Shown here in pieces: positions 31,366-39,901 of a DNA stretch of 64,000 nucleotides. A program made the translations under genes and the position numbers. This DNA is from Pararge aegeria (taxonomy: Eukaryota > Arthropoda > Insecta > Lepidoptera > Nymphalidae): contig NC_053182.1 of NCBI RefSeq assembly GCF_905163445.1, positions 18,869,501 to 18,933,500 on the forward strand. The letters are read 5' to 3'. Positions within the stretch are counted from its first letter, which is position 1. Each line of letters starts with the position of its first letter. The notes under the pieces were generated by a model, which did not search any database, was not told the DNA's origin, and worked only from the letters and a program-made list of their open reading frames with translations.

Positions 31366-31870
31366 GCGTTGGTTGGTTGGTTGGCGAACTAGTGGTACGA
31401 GCCTCTGCCACACTTACAGGGAGACCGGGTTCGATCGACTAAAAACACACATAGCTCCGAAAAGATAGACTTTTCGGAGCTATGTGCGTTTGTAGTTTAA
31501 GCAAAAATATCACATCGCGAGGAAACCTGCATGGTTGCGAGTTTTTAATAACGTTCTCAAACCCATTGCCGGCCCAATACAGGGTACGGGTCTCTGCTTA
31601 GATGTCTTGCTATGTGATGGGTTTAGGCCGTAGTTTACTACGCTGGCCAAGTGCGGAATAGTTGACTCCACAGGCCGTTGAGTACATTATGGAGAACTCT
31701 CAGCCACGCAGGTTCCCTCACGATGTTTTCCTTCACCGTTAAAGCAAGTGATATTTAAATTACTTAAATTAAAAACGCACATAACTCCGAAATGTCAGTG
31801 GTGCCGGGAATCAAACTCGGTTTCCACGAAAGGGAAGCCGAAGACTTACCCACTAGGCTAATGACTTTGA
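31366..31870. mobile_element. Inverted pair of SINE-2-related copies
   Basis: 31370-31560 is a plus-strand copy (GCGAACTAGTGGTACGAGCC, GAGACCGGGTTCGATCG, GAGGAAACCTGCATGG). 31570-31870 is a minus-strand copy (GGCCGTAGTTTACTACGCTG, GAGAACTCTCAGCCACGCAGG, then the reversed head GGGAATCAAACTCGG). They lie tail to tail. The pair could form a long hairpin RNA if transcribed. Confidence 0.7.
31448..31486. repeat. Perfect 17-bp fold-back with 5-nt loop
   Basis: 31448-31464 (CACATAGCTCCGAAAAG) is the exact reverse complement of 31470-31486, with loop ATAGA. It lies at the head-body junction of the plus-strand SINE-2 copy. Confidence 0.92.
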
Positions 31871-31970
31871 AAAATTAAATAACACTTTATTTGGCATTAA
31901 AGAAAAACAAAACAGAATCAAAAGTACTTAAGCATCCCTTTTACTTAACGTATCCCTATCCCTATCCCTT

Positions 31971-32406
31971 TCCCTACTAATATTATAAATGTGAACGTAA
32001 GTTTGTTTGTTACGCTTTCACGCAAAAACTACCTAACCGATCCTCATGAAACTTTGTACACATATTCTTGGAAGTGTTAGAAGTAATATAGGATACTTTT
32101 TATCCCGACATTAAGCTCGGTTCCTTTAGGAGATGGGTGATAGTGTTTAACAATTTTACACCATAACCGGGCAAATTATAACCGATTTAAATAATTATTT
32201 TTGTACTAATGAGGTTATAATATGTGTTTCATCCAACTGTGGTTGGAGATAGAGGACAGAACTCCTAAGCGGACAGCAGCAAACCCCTCATTTAAGGCTT
32301 AGCGATACTGAATACTATTTTTTTAGAACTACAACAAAATTGAATGCCACATCAAAAAACAAAATCAAACGCAGACGAAGTCGCGGGCAATTAAATTAAA
32401 AGCTAG
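31971..32406 (+). mobile_element. Helitron-like family 1, full length
   Basis: It starts TCCCTACTAATATTATAAAT, has ACGCTTTCACGCAAAAACTA and AGCTCGGTTCCTTTAGG, and ends ACGCAGACGAAGTCGCGGG, then AAAAGCTAG (CTAG 32403-32406). An ATTAAATT insertion lies in the terminal segment. It abuts the next copy. Confidence 0.75.
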
Positions 32407-32672
32407 TTATATTATAAATGTGAATGTAAGTTTGTTTGTTACGCTTTCACGCGAAAACTACTAAACCGATCTTTATCAATTTTTCTATACATATTTTTGG
32501 AGGTATTAGAAATAATATACTTTTCATTGAAAAAAAAATACGTAAGATAAAAAAATGTTTGTGTAAAAAACTAAAAATCTCATATATCACTACAGGTCTA
32601 TGGGTCTACAGCACTATGTAGCAGTACGCTACCTCCCAAAATTACGCGGGCGAAGCCGCAGGGCACATCTAG
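32407..32672 (+). mobile_element. Helitron-like family 1, second tandem copy
   Basis: It restarts immediately with ATATTATAAATGTGAATG and TTACGCTTTCACGCGAAAAC. It ends ACGCGGGCGAAGCCGCAGGG and CACATCTAG (CTAG 32669-32672), a variant 3' end. Head-to-tail tandem Helitrons with adjoining termini are unusual enough to note. Confidence 0.68.
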
Positions 32673-35600
32673 TAACACATAAATGTATACAAATTTTGTT
32701 TTATGTCGCACAGATAAAAAATTAATAATAATAGTACCTTTACCTTAGTTGGTAATAAATAGGTGTTAAATATGAAGTCAAGACTCTGTTAGTAAATGCT
32801 ATATCCTAAGCACTACGCAATGAGGAGTTTAATCGACGACATCGCTTGTCATCAAACATCTGTTGATAACATCGTCTGCCATACGCTCAATAGGTTGCGT
32901 AGGTCAGATCGTTATCATGACAAAAAATGCTGTATCCTAATAAATGTACTCTAAGCTACGTGCAGTGTTTCTTATGCTCGAATGAAAAGATTGTTTTGAC
33001 ATTGCTTTGAATATAATTTTACGGCAACTTCATTCGCATATAGTTTAATTTTTAGCTATACTTTGTAGTATCTTTTGTTTTTTTTTTTTAATTGTAGTGT
33101 ACAAATAAACAGTATATATAAAAAGTGTGTGCGTGTAACCTTTACGCGCGATTGGAGTAAAACTTTCATTATTATTGATGAAAGAGTAAAATGTTCCTGG
33201 GACTCCGCCATTCCATTTTATATTCTATTTAAAATTCATTAATATCACTTTCACATTTTATAAATATTTTCATTTGTTAAATAGAACAATTGAGAGAAGA
33301 AAATTGAAGGTTAGATCAGCACATATCAATCTAACCTTGTTATTAAATATTATAGAATGTCGCAATCGTCAGAAAATTTATTAATAATTTATTGTATAAC
33401 ACAACACAATTATATTAAGAGATTTGCAAAAAAACTTCAGATATATTTTTTAAAACTGTTGAATTTTTATTCACTTTGCTATTCACAATTGTTCCGTTTC
33501 AAAATATTGGAAATAAATAATCCTAATTGATCGTGATATTTGCCACTAGCTGGCGTATAAGTCAAGAAGTGTGGAGAATATGACATATACTTACGTTACT
33601 TCCGCCAGAAAAAATCCGAGTTACTCCCTAGTCGCGCCAAAAGAAGTTTTACTTCAATAAACTTAACTAAGTTGACACGTGTAAATGCAGAGCCATCCTT
33701 TTCAGTATGTTTCCAAGCTGTATAAATCAGATCCATCATACAGCAGTTTGACTGTAAGCTACTCAGAGTACCTATTACTTTGCTTACGATTACCAAACGA
33801 ATCAAAGATCATAGATAATAAACAAATCACCACAGAGCATCACGTAGCCGAACCATAATTCACAAAAGTTACCCCGACCATAGACTAGAATTGTCTCTTG
33901 TCTAGACCTTATAAAGACCTGCCTACTGCTTCTTGTCGCAAAACGATTATATCTCGAATGCAAAATGAGCGTACCGTTTCAAACAATAGTGCGTAGGATT
34001 AGCGACAACGTCGCAAGATCTTGTTAGGGACTGTAGAATCTACCGTGGAAATATGACCTAACGAAACGGTATTAACTATTGAGTGTTATTTGAATACACA
34101 GACTTCTGCAGACCGAACTGTTATTTCAACAAATAATGGAAACACATTAAGCGTTTTTAAGAACAATTAGGTACTTTCCACGACCCATTAATTAAAAAAA
34201 AAATTGACAAAAAAGAACCGACTTTGTTATATAAAACTAAAAAGCAAGAAATAAATATCATCTACAACATATTTAAGTTGATTTCAAGTAAAATGTAGAA
34301 AGTTGATATGCATAGATCAAACGCTTCGTATTCCATTTTACATAGTAGCAAGAAAAGAACCAGTAATTTACCAGAATTTTAGTTTAGAAAATGAGTCCAC
34401 ATGGGAAGTGTACTCAAACAAAAAATATTTTTTCAAATCGGTTTATAAATAATAGAGTCCTGAGCTAACAAAATAGTTGATTTAAAAACAATCGAACTGA
34501 GAACCTCCTCCTTTTTCTAGGAGACTGTATGTTTTTAAACCCCTACGCAAAAATGACGGGTTGTTATAAGTTTGACGTGTGTGTGTGTGTGTCCGTGGCA
34601 TTGTATTTCCCGAACGGATTTTGCTTGAAAGGTGAATTAGTCGGGAGTGTTCCTAGGTATGTTTGATGAAAATGGCCTAAAAACGGCGAATTACATATTT
34701 TTTACAGCTTCCTCCATATTGGTATTAAATGAAAGGAATTGACAAATAGAATAATTTACACAATATTGAAAGTTGGGGGTTAATACATTTTAAATTTATA
34801 TATTATCTATTTAAGTGTTGCCAGAATGCGACATGTTAATTATACTTCAAATTAAGCATGATTTTTAGAACGTACCTAACTGAATCCGATAAAACATTGG
34901 TAAATTTGCCTGTCCGTTTGTCTGTTTGTCTATCTCTACCCGTTTTTCTTGTGTTCAAAATACTTAGGCAGATTTTTACAAAAACTTAAGTACCTCAGAA
35001 CAATGAATATACATCGTTTTTTTTAGGTAGGTACTTACAAAGCGTTAATATAATTATATTGGGGGAGTATAACGAATTAGATTTCCGGCTATAAAAAGTC
35101 TCAAATTAAGAGTAAGTTTTCTACTTTAAAAATTCAATACAAACACTACTTTTTACCCTACAAAACAGTACCTAGAGGAAAGAAAGTTTGGATATTTTCA
35201 CATCAAGAAACCCAAAGCTACGTGTTATTTGTATATAAATATACAAACAACACATAGCTTTTCATTTGTATAATTGGCGGCCATATCCATAATAATTAAT
35301 ATTTTTACCAACCATAATAAATTACAACATATTACAACTAAGAGAAAAGACAAAAAAGCAATAATAAAAAACCTACTTTGCGTGTCCCATATAAAACAAT
35401 CTAAATAAGAGCTTAATTGCAAGTATCTAGCTATCAACAAAAGATACTATCGTTTCGACATAACGTTTATACAAACATTTTGAAACTCGTTATACATGTG
35501 AGCTAGTGTTGTCAAAAAGAGATTATATCTCGGGAAATTATCGAGTAATCGACGTTACGGTGCGCGCGCGCCCGGATGTCAAACTAATGTTTCATAGACC

Positions 35601-36404
35601 ACCATGTTCAGTCGATATTTGAAAAATAAACTCTATGTATTATGATAATAGGGCATATGTATTTTGATGTAGGTGGAAGTAATATGTTTGTGATTATGTG
35701 TGTTTATAATAACAGTAGCCTGTCATAGTGTCACAGTTTTGGGGGCCCGTTAAGTGTGAATACAAACTAAAGAACTCCCACGTTATTTTAAGTAATTTTC
35801 TATAAGGATAACATTATTACAGCGGATATGATTTTAAAAAAAGAAATACACGTCCCCGTTAATTTTTGAAGTTAAAACTTCTTTACTTTACTTGCGATTT
35901 TTGGTAGGGGAAAAACTTATAAGTTCGCGTCACTGATGACCTCGACATGTTCCTTACGTATAGCGGCCTATGTACATGCATACTTTTATAAACACTAATA
36001 CATTGTATATACTCGACTGTTGTCTGTTATTATCATACGCGTGTTTGACTTTTTGGACTTCTTTTGATTTTGCGTTACCAAAATTTGATTTGCTAATTTT
36101 TTTTGATTCCCTTTTTGTTATTGCATTGTTTTGAGTTCTCACTACCATCGGCAGTCCTTATCTCTGATATAATACTTCTGTTTCTAGAAAAGAATTTCCA
36201 TTGTGAGATTGAAGTTTACTAAGGCGTTATCAATACCTTTTATAATATTTGTTATTTAAAGTAATAAAATGTTATTATTTACATAAAAAACTGATTTTAT
36301 TTACTTCATTAAAATTCAAAATGGCTTATAGAATATGAATTTTACTAAATACGTTAGGTATACAAGGAGAGCTTAAATAACCGATACGAACACCGCTTTG
36401 GGAA
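32673..36404. other. Longest stretch without recognised repeats
   Basis: About 3.7 kb of AT-rich sequence. 34270-34390 includes AGTAAAATGTAGAAAG and CATAGTAGCAAG, weakly like the MITE at 26214. A GT microsatellite lies at 34577-34592. Frames at 33596-33805, 35225-35440 and 35954-36148 (minus) are short and motif-free. No gene is supported. Confidence 0.4.
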
Positions 36405-36800
36405 TGATTAAAGAATACCCGGATAAGTTAGTTGTGGGCTACTTATTAGACCAGAATTCTGAGTTTGAGATTTTACATCTACTCGATCGCGTAAAAGTTG
36501 ACTATGATTTGTATGGCGTCGAAATAGTGCCATCTCTGGTCCCTAGATGGCGCTCTTTCAGCGCCATACATATCACAGTTAACTTTTACGCGATCGAATA
36601 GATAAAACATCTCGCACTCAGCACACAGAGCGAGTTCGAAACCATCGCAGCTCTATTTTAGGTTTATGAATATAGTTATCGCCATCACTACTCATTACTA
36701 TGTACACATTTTGTATGAACGAACGAATGAACTTTTCAAAAGGCTCTGTCTCTTCAAACTACTTGAATAAAGAAATATTTGACTTCGACTTTCATGGTTT
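36405..36800 (+). mobile_element. LINE-A-related 3' end split by a hairpin MITE
   Basis: The left part 36405-36480 matches the ACACCCGGCTAAGTTTG / TTAGACCAG block in diverged form. The right part 36607-36800 has GAGTTCGAAACCATCGCAGC, TAGTTATCGCCATCACTACTC and an ACTTGAATAAAGAAATATTT terminus, ending TTTGACTTCGACTTT. The halves are separated by the 36481-36606 palindrome. Confidence 0.75.
36481..36606. mobile_element. Hairpin MITE inserted in LINE-A
   Basis: The left arm 36484-36518 (CGATCGCGTAAAAGTTGACT and on to TATGGCG) pairs with 36564-36598 with about four mismatches. A nested inner palindrome (AGTGCCATCT / AGATGGCGCT) lies near the centre. ACATCT flanks it at 36475-36480 and 36607-36612, a probable target duplication. 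No ORF. Confidence 0.75.
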
Positions 36801-37131
36801 TGTTTCATAAATGTAGAGTTAACAATTTCACTGCCACCAAAATTATTGTCAGCTTTGACCAAACTAACTTTCAGTTTAACTAAACCGCAAATATTATTTT
36901 TGGTGGCACTACATTCGTATTGCCAGATAAGATAAATTTGCCTATAATATGGAATTTCTCTTATGTAAGGAAGTATGGAAAGCTTCGGTTGTGGCTAATT
37001 ACCAGCCTTATGAAAAAGTCGTGCCACCCAGCAATTTTACGTTTCGGTAAGATGCAGTCTAGAAACTGACTGAGTATGGGTTTACTCACAGAATTTAGAT
37101 ATTACAGAAACCGTTTACACATCTTATATTA

Positions 37132-37250
37132 AGAGATTGCTTGCAGCAATAAGGCCGCCTTTGCATGTCTACATTGTGTACTGTATACTCCTTACTGTTT
37201 CTTTTCCTGTATGTTATACGTGCAATAAAGTGTTTCTTCTTCTTCTTCTT
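37132..37250 (+). mobile_element. LINE-F 3' end inserted in MITE-E
   Basis: GAGATTGCTTGCAGCAATAAGGCCGCC-type signature (read here as GCAATAAGGCCGCCTTTGC), CAATAAAG and a CTT repeat end. CTTATATTA flanks it at 37123-37131 and 37251-37259, a 9-bp target duplication. Confidence 0.8.
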
Positions 37251-37429
37251 CTTATATTAAAGCATCAAAAACAACTCTACTTTAGTAGTATTTCTCGAAC
37301 AGGCGGTTAGTCATTGAATACTATTTAACAGTTGACGGTCATCATATTATCTCTAATGTTCTAAACATTTACCATCAAATGGGAAATTGTGAGCTGGCAA
37401 CATTCCGCGAGTGCGAAGCGTTTTCTCTC

Positions 37430-37634
37430 ACAAAAGAGAAAAATTCTAAAGATTGTTAAACTTTAAAATGATATTGGAAAAGAGCAATCTGCTGAGTTTC
37501 TTGCCGGCTCTTCTCAGTGGAATCTGCCTTCCGAACCGGTGGTAGAGTCACTACAAACAGACTTGACGTTTCATAAGTGCTTATTAATTAGGCCTACTTG
37601 AAATAAATGAATTTTGAATTGAATTTGAATTTGA
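37430..37634 (+). mobile_element. LINE-B 3' end inserted in MITE-E
   Basis: GATATTGGAAAAGAGCAATC, TGCCGGCTCTTCTCAGTGG, CGAACCGGTGGTAGAGTCAC and AGGCCTACTTGAAATAAATG lead to a tail of GAATTTGAATTT repeats. Exact boundaries in the flanking MITE are uncertain by about 15 bp. Confidence 0.82.
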
Positions 37635-37858
37635 ATTTTGGACACAATGCCCTGCATGTAATTATGGCTTAATGAGGGTTCTGTATGTTCTTCATTCTGT
37701 GGGTTTAATGTAATCAATAACCCCTAACGGGTAAGTGCACTAGCATCATAGACTGCATCATAACTTACCACTAGGTAAGATTTCAGACTAAAGCTAACTT
37801 GTAGTGGAATAGAAATAAAGGCAAAAATCCCTACCCTACTAACTATCCCTATACCTAT

Positions 37859-38296
37859 CCCTACTAATATTATAAATGACAATGTAAGTGTGTTGATTAC
37901 GCTTTCACGCAAAAACTACACTACTACTTTGTACACATATTCTTGAAAGTGTAATATATATTTAAAATAAGTAATATAGGATACTTTTATCCCGACGTTA
38001 AGCTCGGTTCCATTGGGAGAGGGGATGAAAGTGTTTGCCGATATTACTCCGACAAATTATAACCGACTCATATAAATATTTTTGTACTATTGAGGTTATA
38101 ATATGTGTTTAATTTTGCCAAAACTTTGTGCAGATCTGATCAATGTAGTTGGAGATAGAGGGCAGAACTCCTCAGCGGACAGCAGCAAACCCCTCATTTG
38201 AGGCTTAGCGATACTGAATACTTGAATGCCAATTGAATGTCAATTCCACATTAAAAAACAATATCAACCGCAGACGAAGTCGCGAGCAACAGCTTG
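37859..38296 (+). mobile_element. Helitron-like family 1, full length but decayed end
   Basis: TCCCTACTAATATTATAAAT start, ACGCTTTCACGCAAAAACTA, AGCTCGGTTCCATTGGGAG, and end GCAGACGAAGTCGCGAGC followed by CTTG where CTAG is expected. Confidence 0.7.
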
Positions 38297-38681
38297 TATT
38301 TTAATAAATACTTTAACCAAACCAAAGCCCTTGTCAATTCAAATCATACGGAACCACTCACAGAAAATCCCTCTCGTAGACCAATTTCGATAGATTTCCG
38401 AGATCAAAAAGACCAAACGTCCATTTGGACTCGCGATGGTCCACACGATAGAGAGATTTATGTTATTTTAATAACACATTATTTTTTACCCACAATCGGA
38501 CAGGCGAGAATTTTTCGCTTATCTCGATTTAATATCTGTGTCGTTAGTGCTGCCATCTTGCTTATCTCTATTAAAATGGGTAGTTACATAATGAAGAGCT
38601 TCTTCTCTACTTATGTAAACTGAACAACTGAACTAGAGATTTGGAGAGGGTGACCAGTTGAAATCAAAATACTATTTTTAA
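38297..38681. other. Unassigned unique sequence
   Basis: GATA-like cores (CGCTTATCTCG, CTTGCTTATCTCT) occur near 38515-38570. The 109-codon frame has no motif. Confidence 0.35.
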
Positions 38682-38705
38682 TTGACGGCCGAGTGGCGCA
38701 GTGGG

Positions 38706-39841
38706 AAATCAGATCAGATACAGTAGTCAATCCCTGCAGCAGTAGGAAACTAAAAAAGTATATCAAAGTTAACCGATATATTAAAAAAACACAGAAACTG
38801 TTAAAAGTACATAAAAATTCTGTTAAATCTCTGAAACCAAAGAAAGAACGTTTAGAATTATTGAATGAAATTAAAATGTATAGTTCACAGTTAGAAAGTA
38901 ATAGATTAAGTTATGAATCTGACACACAAATCCTAGAAGCACAAATAGCCAGATTACAGACTTCTTTACGTACACTGGCAGTAAAGTTTGATATGTATCA
39001 AAGGCAAATGATATCTGAGTACACACAGACTTCAGATGAATGGCATAAGACAGAACAACCCAGTGGTAAATTAACTTCACTATCTACCCATAGTTTTGAT
39101 AGTATAGGCAGTCATCCCCAGTTTGTGTCATCAGTGTCATCACCCTCTAATGTGAGAAAGGTGTGTGTCAGGTTAAGTAACTCAAAATCACAAAACATAA
39201 ATATTAATAATAATTCCTTTATTGAAGCAAATGCTCATAGTAGCAGTTCAATAAAAACAATTATGTACAGCGATGAAATTGGATGTAACATGGGCTTATA
39301 TCTTAACTCTCAGTTGAATGGACACACAGTTTTGAACTACTGTTTACCCAACTCAAATTTAAAAGCTATTGTAGCTGCAATTTGTAGAAATAGGAATATG
39401 TTTGACTGTAAAACTAATTTAATTATCATAATGGGAAATAGAGGGAATGTTAACAAACCTGAGCTGATTAAACTTATTGATTCTTTAAATACATTAAATG
39501 TAAATAGTATTGTATTATACACATTTCCTTATTTTCATAACTTGCCACACCAAGAAAATACTATTAGGTATAATATAAATATGACTTTGTACAATTTATG
39601 TACATATAATAAGAAATTTCATGTTATAGACTTTAGCAAATGTGCTAATCCTACTTATAATTTGTACCGAGATAGATATTACCTATCACACTATTTTAAA
39701 CAACAGATAGCTGTTTCGCTATCGTATTTTTTTACCATAACAGCCAAGAACTTGGCTAAACCAGCTGCTTTTATTGAGCAGTGTAATAGTTTTGACATGA
39801 AAACCTTGGAAATTATTCCAAGTCATTTTAGTTTAAACTAG
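38706..39841 (+). CDS. LINE-A ORF1 protein, 5'-truncated (coiled coil plus SGNH-esterase-like domain)
   Basis: The open frame enters from the SINE-1 head, where a GTG would be the only near start, so the real N-terminus is lost. From the SINE junction it encodes about 378 residues. Roughly the first 100 are Lys/Leu/Glu-rich and look helical or coiled-coil. Ser/Asn-rich linker follows at about 110-185. Then comes a domain with YSDEIGCN, TNLIIIMGNRGN and RDRYYLSHYFKQQIA. Spacing resembles the SGNH hydrolase/esterase domain known in ORF1 of CR1-like LINEs, but the usual GDS serine motif reads SDE, so catalysis is doubtful. An N-terminal zinc finger, common in relatives, may have been lost by truncation. 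It ends SHFSLN at TAG 39839-39841, on a frameshift heptamer. Confidence 0.85.
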
Positions 39842-39901
39842 TTAAGGAGACAACAGAGGCTTTCTCTTGCTTAGAAAAGCAGACAACTGAGTCTCCCTCA
39901 G
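39832..39901 (+). promoter_or_regulatory. Programmed -1 ribosomal frameshift signal joining ORF1 to ORF2
   Basis: The heptamer T TTA AAC (39832-39838) is in the ORF1 zero frame and is followed directly by the ORF1 stop TAG. Slipping one base back gives TTT AAA CTA GTT, which is open into ORF2. Seven bases downstream lies GGAGAC (39846-39851), complementary to GTCTCC (39891-39896). CTGAG (39887-39891) and CTCAG (39897-39901) can also pair. An inner GCTTT / AAAGC pair (39859-39863, 39876-39880) adds structure. The two outer pairings interlock like a pseudoknot but leave no linker between their 3' arms, so they may be alternatives. Confidence 0.72.

Larger units (their letters stand above)
37085..37700 (+). 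mobile_element. MITE-E with LINE-F and LINE-B inserted
   Basis: It begins CTCACAGAATTTAGATATTA and ends AGGGTTCTGTATGTTCTTC and ATTCTGT. The inner blocks (CAAAAACAACTCTACTTTAG, GAACAGGCGGTTAGTCATTG, GCAACATTCCGCGAGTGCG) are in family order, interrupted at 37132-37250 and about 37430-37634. Confidence 0.75.
36985..37835 (+). mobile_element. SINE-3 split by MITE-E, which carries two further insertions
   Basis: The left part 36985-37084 has GTGGCTAATTACCAGCC and GATGCAGTCTAGAAACTG. The right part 37701-37835 has ATAACCCCTAACGGGTAAG, GACTGCATCATAACTTACC and ACTTGTAGTGGAATAGAAAT. GGGTTTA is duplicated at 37078-37084 and 37701-37707 around the inserted MITE-E. Confidence 0.72.

Noticed and set aside
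34577..34592. GT repeat as a functional element
   Set aside because: An ordinary microsatellite.
38693..38705. GTG start codon for LINE-A ORF1 giving an N-terminal MAQWE
   Set aside because: These bases belong to the SINE-1 head into which the LINE inserted; the true ORF1 start is missing.
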